Assembly: GCA_903913645.1 (NCBI GenBank) | Contig: CAIWMA010000572.1 | Coordinates: 1-59,593, forward strand | Length of the DNA: 59,593 nt | Direction of reading: 5' to 3' | From: an uncultured Bacteroidales bacterium | Lineage (GTDB): Bacteria; Bacteroidota; Bacteroidia; Bacteroidales; UBA4417 | In this document: piece after piece, positions 24,743-33,232 of the stretch | How positions within the stretch are numbered: the stretch's first letter is position 1 | How the letters are laid out: every line of letters starts with the position of its first letter | Program-made: the position numbers and the translations under genes | Notes under the pieces: model-generated | Seen by the model: only the letters and a program-made list of their open reading frames with translations | The model's database searches: none | Told to the model about the DNA's origin: nothing

Positions 24743-25219
24743 TTATTTAGTGATTATTTCAACGATCTCAAAATTAATCGAGCCAGACGGTATGGTAATA
24801 GCCACCTTGCTTCCATTGGATTTACCCAGAAGTCCTTTGGCGATTGGTGAAGAAACCGACAATTTCCCAACTTTCAGGTCTGCTTCATTTTCAGGAACAA
24901 GGGTATATGTCATCTCTGCATTGCTGTTCAGGTTCCTGATCTTAACGGTGGATAATATCTGCACCTTGGTAGAATCCATTTTGGACTCATCAATTAAGCG
25001 GGCACTTCGAATGAGGTCCTGCAGCTTGGAAATACGCATTTCGAGCATCCCCTGTGCATTTTTTGCCGCGTCGTATTCTGCATTTTCCGAAAGATCGCCT
25101 TTGTCGCGGGCTTCAGCAATCTGTTGGGAAATAAGTGGACGTTCAATGTGAACCAGGTGCTCCAGTTCAACCTTCAGTTTCTCGAATCCTTCTTTTGTGT
25201 AATACGTTACATTTGTCAT
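24743..25219 (-). CDS. greA: Transcription elongation factor GreA
   Basis: 158 residues from the ATG at 25217-25219 (MTNVTYYTKEGFEKLK); an ATG four codons earlier at 25231 is possible. The N-terminal coiled coil (~1-75) contains RPLISQQIAEARDKGDLSEN and AEYDAAKNAQ, whose acidic tip (DKGDLSENAEYD) enters the RNA polymerase secondary channel. The C-terminal FKBP-like domain (~80-158) includes SPIAKGLLGKSNG. GreA makes polymerase cleave backtracked transcripts and restart. Length is the usual 157-160. It is upstream of the HIT gene in a two-gene operon. A hairpin 28 bp upstream would end transcripts from farther upstream. Confidence 0.95.
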   Translation of the reverse strand: MTNVTYYTKEGFEKLKVELEHLVHIERPLISQQIAEARDKGDLSENAEYDAAKNAQGMLEMRISKLQDLIRSARLIDESKMDSTKVQILSTVKIRNLNSNAEMTYTLVPENEADLKVGKLSVSSPIAKGLLGKSNGSKVAITIPSGSINFEIVEIITK

Positions 25220-25246
25220 AACGGTAGTCATTTGTATTTATTAAAT

Positions 25247-25277
25247 AAGAAGAAAAGACCCTTTACTAAAAAGGGTC
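25247..25277 (-). terminator. Terminator upstream of greA
   Basis: In the minus direction GACCCTTT and AAAGGGTC form an 8-bp stem with a 5-nt loop, then a U-rich TTTTCTTCTT. It would stop transcripts coming from the broken gene at 25556-25971 and isolate greA. Confidence 0.7.
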
Positions 25278-25555
25278 CTTTCCGTATGTGTTTGCTTGTT
25301 TATGTAGATATTACTACATGTGTTTATCAGTACTCAGGAAGTTATTCATCAGTCGCAACTATAAACAACCTGATATTTTTTTGAATAATTTCTGTTTTCA
25401 GAATTTATTCAAGGACAGAATCTTTTTGTAATTAATACTAGTATTGGTGTATGTTGCTGACAATTTCAGGTAAGCTTGCTGTCAAAAAAGCATGTAAAGA
25501 TATAAAGATTTTTAACTTCTGGTTACAAGTAATTAACAAATTAGAGATTTCCTGG
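25278..25555. other. Gene-free stretch between greA and the broken gene
   Basis: No open frame with coding character is seen. It contains the small inverted repeat ATGTAG-N6-CTACAT (25302-25319), which could be part of the greA control region, but I do not see a clear TAnnTTTG box. Otherwise I see nothing in it. Confidence 0.4.
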
Positions 25556-25971
25556 TCAAAAATACTTCAGGTTTAATAATTCGCTGTAAATCACTGCTTC
25601 GCTAAGATCAAATTTCATTGAAACATATTGCTCCAGCTTTATTTGTTCACGAAGTTCCTGCGCTTTCCAGTTAGTAGCTATATCGGTTAAGGAAGTGGCA
25701 GCAGACGGAGTGGTGATAGATTTGTATCCCGAGTGGCCTTCATAGGCTTGATTTAATTCGGAAATATTTTTAGACTTTACTGGTTTGGCAGGCTCTACAG
25801 ATTTTGTACAACTTGTTGCGGCACCGGCCTGGATCCGCCTGTAATTTCTCGCAAAATATCATCGAATAAGGATTTCCGGCTACCCAAGTTTGCAGGAATA
25901 GAAAGTGGTTACGAAGTTGATGGGCCCCTGGGAGGTAATCCTGTCGATTGTTGCTTCTGTATATTAATCAT
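25556..25971 (-). pseudogene. Broken gene of unknown family (one nonsense codon plus a frameshift)
   Basis: Read on the minus strand from an ATG at 25969-25971: MINIQKQQSTGLPPRGPSTS, a TAA, then in the same frame PLSIPANLGSRKSLFDDIL and REITGG, after which coding sense moves to another frame. That frame runs SCTKSVEPAKPVKSKNISE and on through NWKAQELREQIKLEQYVSM, finishing ELLNLKYF and TGA at 25556-25558. The last frame is open for more than 80 codons with protein-like composition and a helical, charged C-terminus. Together the pieces give ~135 residues. I do not recognise the family. The simplest reading is a decaying gene. Sequencing errors could also produce one of the two lesions. The downstream terminator at 25247-25277 is in the right place for it. 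Confidence 0.55.
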
Positions 25972-26010
25972 ATATTTTCATTACATTCTGAAAAATGAAA
26001 ATGCACCCGG

Positions 26011-26310
26011 CTAACGGCATGTTGATTTGGAAGATCTTTTACGTTGCTTTGGCTTATTGTATATCGAAGCTTGTTTTTCAGTTTGCTTCATCATCTTTTT
26101 GGTGTTTTTTGCCTGATGGTCATAATGCTGCTGGCGGGCTTTTTCGTATTCTGTATCTGCCTTTTTATCAGCTTCTTCCGTCTTTTTTTCAGCAACCGCC
26201 TGCTTATCCCTTTTCAGCAGCCGGCAACCTGTAAAGGTGATGTTGAATGATGCTAAAATCAGGATTGAAACAAATAAAATCCTCCGTCCTCGTGATACCT
26301 TTATGTTCAT
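26011..26310 (-). CDS. Small Lys/Glu-rich lipoprotein
   Basis: 99 residues from the ATG at 26308-26310 (MNIKVSRGRRILFVSIL). The signal ends at a lipobox, FTGC, at about residue 28. The rest is highly charged and helical, with Lys/Glu/Ala-rich stretches (KQAVAEKKTEEADKKADTEY) suggesting a coiled coil, and a basic C-terminus ending SSKSTCR. A frame extending to 26376 lacks a membrane-compatible start. I do not recognise a domain. The localisation is the inner leaflet of the outer membrane or the periplasmic face, by analogy with other Bacteroidota lipoproteins. It is divergent from the Rieske-like gene. Confidence 0.6.
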   Translation of the reverse strand: MNIKVSRGRRILFVSILILASFNITFTGCRLLKRDKQAVAEKKTEEADKKADTEYEKARQQHYDHQAKNTKKMMKQTEKQASIYNKPKQRKRSSKSTCR

Positions 26311-26462
26311 TTTTCTTAGCTGAGACAAATAATTGAAAAGCAGATCAAGTAATTCGGTTAAAATACATTGAAACAAAGTAAAAAATGCAATTTTAAACGA
26401 TCATTTACGTTTTTACCATGTTAAACTGTACTTTTACAACGAAAATAATTCACAATAAGTAT

Positions 26463-26873
26463 ATGCTGCGATTTCTGGCATTGATAATTCTTCTTTTAAT
26501 TGTAGTTCCGGGATGCAGAAAGGACAATCAGCCGGTGATACCTTATGTTTATGTAAACCTGCAATTGTACCCGAATACCATGGACAATATTCCTGTTGGC
26601 GGATACATCTACAGACCTGAAGGCTACAGAGGAATTGTAATTTACAGGTTGCTTCCTGAAGAATTCGTTGTTTACGAGCGTTGTTGCCCTTTCGATCCGG
26701 AGAAAACCGGGGCACGGATTACTATTGATCCATCGCACCTTACGTGTACCGATTCAGTCTGTATGTCAAGATTTGTAATTACTGACGGAACACCTTTCAG
26801 TGGGCCTTCGCCTTATGCCCTTATGCAATACAGGTGGAATTACGACGGGGAGGTTTTGTATATCTACAATTAA
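26463..26873 (+). CDS. Rieske-fold lipoprotein with degenerate cluster site
   Basis: 136 residues from the ATG at 26463 (MLRFLALIILLLI); the frame upstream to 26418 adds a non-signal leader. The lipobox is VVPGC (~18). The body has the beta-sandwich pattern of Rieske [2Fe-2S] proteins: GYRGIVIYRL, VYERCCPFDPE where CxH is expected, then LTCTDSVCMSRF in place of the second C-x2-H, and a DGTPFSGPSPYAL loop resembling the Rieske G-x-P-x-x-x-P. Cysteines stand where cluster-ligand histidines would be, so a normal Rieske cluster is unlikely. Disulfide formation or metal binding is possible. Similar lipoproteins are known to me from Bacteroidota without function. Confidence 0.62.
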   Translation: MLRFLALIILLLIVVPGCRKDNQPVIPYVYVNLQLYPNTMDNIPVGGYIYRPEGYRGIVIYRLLPEEFVVYERCCPFDPEKTGARITIDPSHLTCTDSVCMSRFVITDGTPFSGPSPYALMQYRWNYDGEVLYIYN

Positions 26874-26890
26874 AGGGATTTTCATTTTTC

Positions 26891-26938
26891 AAAAGTTCCA
26901 GTTTCCAGTTTCTATTTTCTATTTTCCCATTTTCCATT
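26891..26938. repeat. Degenerate tandem repeat, TTTCCAGTTTCTATTTTC-type
   Basis: About six pyrimidine-rich units (TTTCCA, TTTCTA, TTTTCCCA) begin 18 bp after the stop of the preceding gene. It lies between convergent genes. Confidence 0.65.
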
Positions 26939-26945
26939 AACAAAT

Positions 26946-26975
26946 AAAGGCCATCATATTTCTATGACAGCCTTT
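26946..26975 (-). terminator. Probable terminator of ahcY
   Basis: In the minus direction AAAGGC and GCCTTT pair; a 2x2 internal loop separates four further pairs, with loop AGAAAT. A U-rich TTTATTTGTT follows. It lies 22 bp from the ahcY stop. Confidence 0.55.
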
Positions 26976-26997
26976 AAAATTTTATGTGCCGAAAATT

Positions 26998-28419
26998 TTA
27001 GTACCGGTAATGATCAGCTTTGTAAGGTCCTTCGGCAGGAACCGAAATATACTCAGCCTGTTCAGGAGTTAGCTTGGTGAGTTTTACACCTATATGCTCG
27101 AGGTGCAGGCGGGCAACTTCTTCATCCAGGTATTTCGGCAAGCGATAAACACCAACTTCGTAGTTGTTTTTCCACAAATCCAACTGTGCAAGTGTCTGGT
27201 TCGAGAATGAATTACTCATCACAAACGAAGGATGTCCTGTTGCACAGCCTAGGTTCACCAGGCGGCCTTCGGCAAGCATAAAAATGGCGTGCCCGTCAGG
27301 GAAAACATATTTGTCAACCTGTGGCTTGATCTCAATTTTTTCAACACCTGGCATCACATTAAGTTTATCAACCTGAATTTCGTTGTCGAAATGGCCGATA
27401 TTACAAACGATAGCCTGATCCTTCATTTTAAGCATATGCTCGATTGTGATCACATCCCTGTTGCCGGTAGTGGTAACATAGATATTTCCTTCGTCCAGCG
27501 CGTCTTCAACCGGTTTAATCTCGAAACCTTCCATGGCAGCCTGTAAAGCACAGATAGGATCAATTTCGGTAACAATAACACGGGCTCCGTATGCACGCAT
27601 CGATTTGGCACTGCCTTTTCCAACATCACCATAACCGCAAACAACAACCACCTTACCAGCCAGCATAACATCGGTAGCACGTTTTATACCGTCTGCCAAT
27701 GATTCGCGGCAACCGTAAAGATTATCGAATTTTGATTTGGTAACTGAATCGTTAACATTGATAGCAGGAATCAGCAATTCGCCTTTTTCCATCATCTGAT
27801 ACAAACGGTGAACGCCGGTAGTGGTTTCTTCCGAAACACCTTTCCAGTCGGCTACTACACCATGCCATTTGGTTGGATTTTCAACAAATGTTTCGCGCAG
27901 AAGATTCATAATAACCTGCTCTTCAGCGTTAGCACCAACTTCTTCCAGTAATCTAGGATTTTTTTCTGCAGCAAATCCTTTGTGAATCAATAAAGTAGCA
28001 TCGCCACCATCGTCAACAATCAGGTGCGGTCCTTTTCCACCTTCAAAAGTAAGAGCCATATTGGTACACCACCAGTATTCGTCAAGGCTTTCACCTTTCC
28101 AGGCAAATACAGGAATACCAGCGGCAGCAATAGCGGCAGCAGCATGATCCTGGGTGGAGAAAATATTACAACTGGCCCAACGCACTTCAGCGCCAAGTTC
28201 AGCCAATGTTTCAATTAAAACTGCAGTTTGGATAGTCATATGCAGAGAACCGGTTATCCGCGCACCTTTCAGTGGTTTCTCAGCTGCATATTTATTGCGA
28301 ATGCTCATCAGTCCGGGCATTTCTTTCTCGGCGACTTCAATTTCCTTGCGGCCCCAATCGGCCAGAGCAATATCACGCACTTTAAATTTCATAGTAGTAT
28401 CAGAAGTGAGGTGTTCCAT
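26998..28419 (-). CDS. ahcY: Adenosylhomocysteinase (S-adenosylhomocysteine hydrolase)
   Basis: 473 residues from the ATG at 28417-28419 ([16 protein letters not shown]), chosen because the -7 box at 28447-28440 excludes the longer frame to 28482. Family landmarks: [20 protein letters not shown], the S-adenosylhomocysteine site near [15 protein letters not shown], the NAD-binding [17 protein letters not shown] (~268), and the C-terminal DHYRY where Lys and Tyr contact NAD of the neighbouring subunit. It splits S-adenosylhomocysteine to adenosine and homocysteine, which MetH in this window remethylates. It acts in the cytoplasm as a tetramer. It is transcribed divergently from the cysteine-leader unit. 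No SAM or SAH riboswitch is visible in its 5' leader. Confidence 0.96.
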   Translation of the reverse strand: MEHLTSDTTMKFKVRDIALADWGRKEIEVAEKEMPGLMSIRNKYAAEKPLKGARITGSLHMTIQTAVLIETLAELGAEVRWASCNIFSTQDHAAAAIAAAGIPVFAWKGESLDEYWWCTNMALTFEGGKGPHLIVDDGGDATLLIHKGFAAEKNPRLLEEVGANAEEQVIMNLLRETFVENPTKWHGVVADWKGVSEETTTGVHRLYQMMEKGELLIPAINVNDSVTKSKFDNLYGCRESLADGIKRATDVMLAGKVVVVCGYGDVGKGSAKSMRAYGARVIVTEIDPICALQAAMEGFEIKPVEDALDEGNIYVTTTGNRDVITIEHMLKMKDQAIVCNIGHFDNEIQVDKLNVMPGVEKIEIKPQVDKYVFPDGHAIFMLAEGRLVNLGCATGHPSFVMSNSFSNQTLAQLDLWKNNYEVGVYRLPKYLDEEVARLHLEHIGVKLTKLTPEQAEYISVPAEGPYKADHYRY

Positions 28420-28439
28420 TATATATAATTTTAGGGGTG

Positions 28440-28447
28440 CAAAGGTA
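28440..28447 (-). promoter_or_regulatory. ahcY -7 box (TACCTTTG)
   Basis: An exact TAnnTTTG match followed by C on the minus strand, 20 bp before the start at 28419, so the 5' leader is about 14 nt. Confidence 0.6.
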
Positions 28448-28482
28448 CAATTTATTTCTAAACTGACTCGTATATAACTCAA

Positions 28483-28752
28483 AATGAAACTTATTGTTCA
28501 GGATTTTTGATTGTTTCTTCCATGTTGCAAAGTCTGACAACTATTTCCTGCAAATGTTTGTTTTTTATTCACTTTACCTGATATTACCAAGTACATACTA
28601 ATCCAGATCAATTCTAAATATTGTCGATTATAATTCGAAAACCGTAATCGCAAAAATAAATATTTTACACATAAAAACATAATTATCAGTAGTATAATGA
28701 AAGATCAGAAAAATAAATTTAAGAATAAACTATGTTAATGAAAAGTAATTTG
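28483..28752. other. Upstream region between the ahcY and leader-peptide promoters
   Basis: AT-rich DNA between two divergent promoters. I see no coding frame with protein-like composition and no further structured RNA. Confidence 0.4.
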
Positions 28753-28760
28753 TAATTTTG
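28753..28760 (+). promoter_or_regulatory. -7 box (TAATTTTG) of the cysteine-leader transcription unit
   Basis: An exact TAnnTTTG match followed by C. The leader-peptide ATG is 20 bp downstream. The -33 element is not obvious. Confidence 0.65.
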
Positions 28761-28779
28761 CCCTTCAACTATTAAATCA

Positions 28780-28851
28780 ATGAAGAATAGCGCTCAGAAT
28801 ATTTTAAATGTCACTTGCTGCACAAATATGTGTTGCCTGATGTGTTTTTAA
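28780..28851 (+). CDS. 23-residue cysteine-rich leader peptide
   Basis: ATG at 28780, TAA at 28849-28851. The sequence begins MKNSAQNILN and ends VTCCTNMCCLMCF. Five of the last 11 residues are Cys (positions 13, 14, 18, 19, 22), the rest including two Met. It lies between a good -7 box and a terminator hairpin that starts 43 bp after the stop codon. This is the arrangement of an amino-acid attenuator, in which ribosomes stall at cysteine codons when Cys-tRNA is short. The composition is very unlikely in random AT-rich DNA. I recall cysteine-rich leader peptides regulating sulfur genes in other bacteria, for example actinobacteria, but I cannot say whether this one has been described. It precedes the TonB receptor gene by 286 bp. 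Cysteine codons use both TGC and TGT. Confidence 0.75.
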   Translation: MKNSAQNILNVTCCTNMCCLMCF

Positions 28852-28856
28852 TATAT

Positions 28857-28927
28857 GGAGAGCTTATTTACTAAGATATTATTTAAAAGTAACAGGCTTT
28901 CCGGAAACGGGGAGCCTTTTTCATTTT
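28857..28927 (+). promoter_or_regulatory. Attenuator: antiterminator strand plus intrinsic terminator
   Basis: The terminator is AGGCTTTCC (28894-28902) with GGGGAGCCT (28909-28917): 9 bp including two G-U pairs, loop GGAAAC, followed by UUUUCAUUUU. The alternative partner for AGGCTTTCC is GGAGAGCTT (28857-28865), which also forms 9 bp with two G-U pairs. GGAGAGCTT begins 6 nt after the leader stop codon. A ribosome that finishes the peptide would cover it, leaving the terminator free to form. A ribosome held at the first Cys codons (28816-28821) leaves it exposed, so the antiterminator can form. A weaker upstream partner, AGCGCTC (28789-28795), could pair with the exposed strand when no ribosome is present. 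Confidence 0.72.
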
Positions 28928-29137
28928 AAGATAAGTGTATCGTATTGCCATTAATAAGTTGAAGAAAATGACGTTTTAGCCAACATTGAATTTCAGAATC
29001 AGAACTATTTGAACTCATTTATCTGATTTACTGTTATTTGACAAGTTCACTAATTTATTTTTAATCATTTCGCAGAACACAAAAAATCACTACATTTATC
29101 AGTACAATGTCTAAGTCCTAACCAAAACAAACCACTT

Positions 29138-31792
29138 ATGAAAAAAACTCTAAAACTTGTTATTGCAGCACTTTTAATTTTTTCAGGCAATTTGCTCTAT
29201 TCTCAAAATCATACGATAAAGGGAATCGTAAAAGATGAAAAAGGAGCACCCCTGGAATTTGCATCAATCGCTATTAAAGGTACCACCAGCGGCACTATAA
29301 GTGAAACTGGCGGGAAGTTCTCACTAACAACAGAATTGAGCGCACCAACTTTACTGATTTCCTCCATTGGTTATGAAACTAAAGAAGTTGTGGCAAAAAG
29401 CGACTTCATCGAGATCCAACTTAATTTATTGAACACCAGCCTCAACGAATTTGTTGTTGTTGGAAGCCGTAATCCTAAATTAAGCAAATTGGAAACCCCT
29501 GTTCCTGTTGATGTTGTGAATATGATGAAATCAAGGACTCTTACTCCTCAAAACTCAGCAAACGACATTTTAACCTACCTCATTCCTTCATTTAACTCCA
29601 ATCGTCAATCAGCATCCGACGGAACCGAACATATTGATCCTGCATCCCTGAGAGGCCTCGGTCCTGATCAGGTTTTGGTTTTGATTAATGGTAAAAGAAG
29701 GCACACCACTTCGTTGGTAAATTATCAGAATACCGTTGGTAATGGATCGGTTGGAACCGATTTAAGCGCCATTCCTGCTTCGGCAATAAAACGAATTGAA
29801 GTTTTACGTGATGGAGCTGCAGCACAGTATGGCTCTGATGCAATTGCAGGTGTTATCAATTTGATTCTGAACGACAATATAGGTTTTCAAGCCGAAGCAA
29901 CTTATGGTCAGACTTCCCGTAACGATGGACAAACGGCGGATGTAAATCTGAATTATGGAGCCAAGCTTGGCAAAAAAGGTGGTTTTATCAATCTTACTGC
30001 TGAATATAACCATCGCGAAAAAACAAACCGGTCACAAAATAACAACCTGATCATCTTTGATCAATCGGCTTATAATAATTATTTTTCCTACGATTTCTGT
30101 GAAGATCCGGCCGCGGCCCGCAAAATTGATGACGATGCACTTGCTGCCGCTCATATGACACGTGACGATTTTAACTTCCAGGTTGGTGATGCCAAAATTC
30201 AAAATATCCAGTTTTTCTTAAACTCCACAATTCCATTAAATAAAAATGCCGAATTGTATTTTTCAGGTGGTGCCAGCAAACGAAATGGTACAGGGTTTGG
30301 ATTCAGGCGATTGCCAAGTGAAACCGAAAATGTTGTTGCTGCATTATTTCCTTTTGGGTTTCAACCCGAATTGAAATCCAACATTAATGATCTTTCCATG
30401 ATTTCAGGAATACGGTTTAAACTATCAGACTGGAAATTCGATGTAAGCAACACTATTGGAAATAATAACTTCAAATACGAAGTGGCCAACTCAAACAATG
30501 CTTCTATGGGTGCAAGCAGCCCGACTGATTTTAAGGCTGGAAGCCACTCGTTTTTACAAAACACCGTGAATGCCGATGCATCGCGTTCCTATGCATCTTT
30601 TTTAAGCGGACTAAATGTAGCCTTCGGCGCTGAATTCCGTTTGGAAGAATATCAGATCAAAGCCGGTGAAGAAGCTTCGTACATTAATGGCGGAGCGCAA
30701 TCATTCCCCGGATTTTCTCCCCTGAATGCAGTAAATAAACAAAGACACAGTCTCGGAGCTTATGCTGATGTTGAAGCTGATATAACTAAAAGATTTTTAG
30801 TTGGCGTAGCCTTACGTTATGAAAATTATTCGGATTTTGGCAATACAACTACTGGTAAATTAAGTTCAAGGTATAAAATTACCAACAACTTTTTCGTCCG
30901 TGGTTCAATGAGCACTGGATTCAGAGCTCCTTCTTTACAGCAAACCTATTTCAATAATATTGCAACCGATGTTGTGGACGGTGTGATGTTAAATTCAGGT
31001 ATTTTCAGAACTGATAGTCAGCTTGCAAAGGAACTTGGAATTCCTGCCCTGAAAGAGGAAACTTCCAATAACTACAGCCTCGGCCTTGTGTATACACCAA
31101 TCAAAAAATTGAATATCACCATCGATGCATACCAGATTAACATCAAAAACAGGATTATCCTTACCGGTAATCTGGGGAATGACGCTTATGGCAACCCTGT
31201 TCCTGAACTGCAGGCTTTATTCGCTCAATATGGTGCTCAAACAGGACGTTTCTTTACCAATGCCATCAACACTACAACCCAGGGACTGGATTTAGTGATT
31301 GATTACACTTTTGCATTAGCTGGCGGAAACCTGAATGCTTCATTGTTGTACAATTTCAACAAGAACACTGTTGATGATAAGTTAAATAATCTTCCGGCGG
31401 CATTCGTTGGACAGGACTCAGTTTATTTTGGACCGCAGGAAAGAAGCCTGATTGAGACCAACACTCCAAGAAGCAAAGGAACCCTGGCCTTGAATTACGA
31501 AATCAAGAGAATCTCCGTTTTGTTGCGAAACACTTATTTTGGAGAGGTTACCAGGGATGGTTTCCCCTTTGGCACAACCCAGAAACATGCCGGAAAAGTT
31601 GTTACCGATCTCACTTTTTCCTATAAGTTGACACCAAAAATTGTGTTCGCTTTTGGTGCGAACAATCTTTTTGATGTATTTCCTGATTTACAGGTTTACG
31701 ATAACAGCTATTTCGGCGTATTTAAATATGCCCCTGTTCAAATGGGAACAACAGGCTCTTACTTTTTTGGAAGGATAAGTTGCAATCTTTAG
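29138..31792 (+). CDS. TonB-dependent outer-membrane receptor with carboxypeptidase-like N-domain
   Basis: 884 residues. Signal peptide ~1-22 (ends LLYSQ). Residues ~23-105 are the carboxypeptidase-D regulatory-like (CarbopepD_reg_2) domain: IKGIVKDEKGAPLEFASIAI. The plug domain is at ~115-245, with VDVVNMMKS, LRGLGPDQVLVLINGKRRH and VLRDGAAAQYGSDAIAGVINLIL. A 22-strand barrel fills ~260-884, with the TonB-receptor motif FRAPSLQQTYFNN (~588) and a C-terminal strand ending GRISCNL. It is not a SusC, since there is no SusD partner and the size is smaller. It imports an unknown substrate using TonB energy. The cysteine attenuator ahead of it points to a sulfur-containing nutrient, though this is inference. 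A strong terminator follows directly. Confidence 0.9.
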   Translation: MKKTLKLVIAALLIFSGNLLYSQNHTIKGIVKDEKGAPLEFASIAIKGTTSGTISETGGKFSLTTELSAPTLLISSIGYETKEVVAKSDFIEIQLNLLNTSLNEFVVVGSRNPKLSKLETPVPVDVVNMMKSRTLTPQNSANDILTYLIPSFNSNRQSASDGTEHIDPASLRGLGPDQVLVLINGKRRHTTSLVNYQNTVGNGSVGTDLSAIPASAIKRIEVLRDGAAAQYGSDAIAGVINLILNDNIGFQAEATYGQTSRNDGQTADVNLNYGAKLGKKGGFINLTAEYNHREKTNRSQNNNLIIFDQSAYNNYFSYDFCEDPAAARKIDDDALAAAHMTRDDFNFQVGDAKIQNIQFFLNSTIPLNKNAELYFSGGASKRNGTGFGFRRLPSETENVVAALFPFGFQPELKSNINDLSMISGIRFKLSDWKFDVSNTIGNNNFKYEVANSNNASMGASSPTDFKAGSHSFLQNTVNADASRSYASFLSGLNVAFGAEFRLEEYQIKAGEEASYINGGAQSFPGFSPLNAVNKQRHSLGAYADVEADITKRFLVGVALRYENYSDFGNTTTGKLSSRYKITNNFFVRGSMSTGFRAPSLQQTYFNNIATDVVDGVMLNSGIFRTDSQLAKELGIPALKEETSNNYSLGLVYTPIKKLNITIDAYQINIKNRIILTGNLGNDAYGNPVPELQALFAQYGAQTGRFFTNAINTTTQGLDLVIDYTFALAGGNLNASLLYNFNKNTVDDKLNNLPAAFVGQDSVYFGPQERSLIETNTPRSKGTLALNYEIKRISVLLRNTYFGEVTRDGFPFGTTQKHAGKVVTDLTFSYKLTPKIVFAFGANNLFDVFPDLQVYDNSYFGVFKYAPVQMGTTGSYFFGRISCNL

Positions 31793-31816
31793 CCTACATT
31801 TTAAGCTGATTTAATA

Positions 31817-31853
31817 CTTTGTCGGGGATTAAGGCCTCGACAAAGTTTTTTTT
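31817..31853 (+). terminator. Strong rho-independent terminator after the TonB receptor gene
   Basis: CTTTGTCGGGG pairs with CCTCGACAAAG over 11 bp (one G-U), loop ATTAAGG, then eight U. It starts 24 bp after the stop. The permease gene 23 bp downstream therefore relies on read-through or its own promoter. Confidence 0.92.
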
Positions 31854-31875
31854 ATTTTAACACTACCGCATCAAA

Positions 31876-33165
31876 TTGAAAAAAATCACCTGGATTACTG
31901 CCACAGCCTTAGTGGTTTCAAACATGATAGGAACCGGAATTTTTACTTCCTTAGGCTACCAGGTTGCCAGTTTGACAAATACGTATACCATAATTTTGCT
32001 CTGGTCAATTGGTGGAGTTTTAGCCTTGTTCGGTGCTTTCTGTTATTCCGAGTTAGGGAATTATTATAAAGAAACCGGTGGTGATTACATCTATTTATCA
32101 CGTGGGTTCCATCCTGTTTTCGGATACCTGAGCAGTTGGGTTTCGCTGATTGTAGGCTTTTCGGCACCTGTTTCACTGGCAGCTTTGGCAATGAGTAAAT
32201 ACCTGCAGATTTTCGGATTGGGATTAGGTAAAGGCTTCGCTATTGCCGTCATCATTCTGATAGCGCTCTCGCAATCATTTAGCTTGCGAACAAGCAGTGA
32301 TTTTCACAACCTTTTTACGCTGCTGAAAGTTGTATTTGTTTTAGCACTTATTGGCCTGGGCTTGTACATTGCTCCTGATGCTGTGAATGCTTTGAATTTT
32401 AGCACAAGTTGGAAAAGGGAAGTGCAAATGCCTGAATTTGCAAGTTCACTAGTGTTTGTTGCCTTTGCTTATACCGGCTGGAATTCGGCTTCGTATATTG
32501 TTGGTGAAATTAAGAATCCAAAAAAGAATCTCCCCAAATCTCTCATTGTCGGCACTTTGTTCGTGACATTGGTATATGTTTTTATAAACTATGTTTTTCT
32601 GAAACATGCGTCAATCCTTTCCCTTGTTAACCAGGAGGATGTAGCATCTATTGCCTCTATAGGTTTCCTGGGAATGAACGGCGCTAAATGGGTGAGTTTC
32701 TTTATTGCCTTACAATTAACTGCAACTATCAGTGGTTATTTATGGATTGGCTCTAGGGTAAGTTTTGCTACAGCAAAGGAGAATAAGCTTTGGAGCTTTA
32801 TGAATAAATCAAAAAATGATATTCCATATCTGGCATTATGGATGCATGCAGGTATTGCAATTGTGATTATTCTGACTGGCGAATTTGAACAAATTTTCAT
32901 TTATGCTTCCTTTCTGCTTCAGATTTTAAGTACTATTGCAGTAGCTACAGTGTTTACAATCCCATCACTTAAAAGGCACATATTCAGAGGGAAATATTTC
33001 TGGATTTTCCCTGTGGTATTTTTAGCTTTTGGGATGTATATTTGCTATTTCACCTTTGTAGCTCACCCTAAAGAAAGCATCATAGGATTATCAACCATAG
33101 TCTTAGGATTGATTGCTTACTCGTTCGATACGAAACTTTCAAATAAATCTGACATTATCTTATAG
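31876..33165 (+). CDS. APC-superfamily amino acid permease
   Basis: 429 residues, about twelve membrane segments. The APC TM1 signature VVSNMIGTGIFTSLGYQV is at ~12-29. TM2-TM3 contain GGVLALFGAFCYSELG and TGGDYIYLSRGFHP. The start is TTG at 31876, because the TTG codon directly precedes KKITWITATAL, needed for TM1; the first Met is already inside it. Proteins of this type exchange or import amino acids across the inner membrane. The substrate is not deducible, and one should not over-read the cysteine leader upstream, because a strong terminator lies in between. It sits 67 bp before the SAM hydrolase gene, so those two are likely co-transcribed. Confidence 0.86.
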   Translation: MKKITWITATALVVSNMIGTGIFTSLGYQVASLTNTYTIILLWSIGGVLALFGAFCYSELGNYYKETGGDYIYLSRGFHPVFGYLSSWVSLIVGFSAPVSLAALAMSKYLQIFGLGLGKGFAIAVIILIALSQSFSLRTSSDFHNLFTLLKVVFVLALIGLGLYIAPDAVNALNFSTSWKREVQMPEFASSLVFVAFAYTGWNSASYIVGEIKNPKKNLPKSLIVGTLFVTLVYVFINYVFLKHASILSLVNQEDVASIASIGFLGMNGAKWVSFFIALQLTATISGYLWIGSRVSFATAKENKLWSFMNKSKNDIPYLALWMHAGIAIVIILTGEFEQIFIYASFLLQILSTIAVATVFTIPSLKRHIFRGKYFWIFPVVFLAFGMYICYFTFVAHPKESIIGLSTIVLGLIAYSFDTKLSNKSDIIL

Positions 33166-33232
33166 GCAGAATAAACGATTGAAACCTTAAACCAAGCCGG
33201 ATTTTTTTAAATTTAATTAAACAAACTCTTTT

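Noticed and set aside
26011-26310. Small Lys/Glu-rich lipoprotein as a toxin or antitoxin
   Set aside because: It has a lipoprotein signal and no partner gene; the composition fits a coiled-coil lipoprotein.
28498-28680. 60-residue minus-strand frame upstream of ahcY
   Set aside because: It lies in AT-rich promoter DNA, has basic/aromatic random-looking composition and no recognisable motif.
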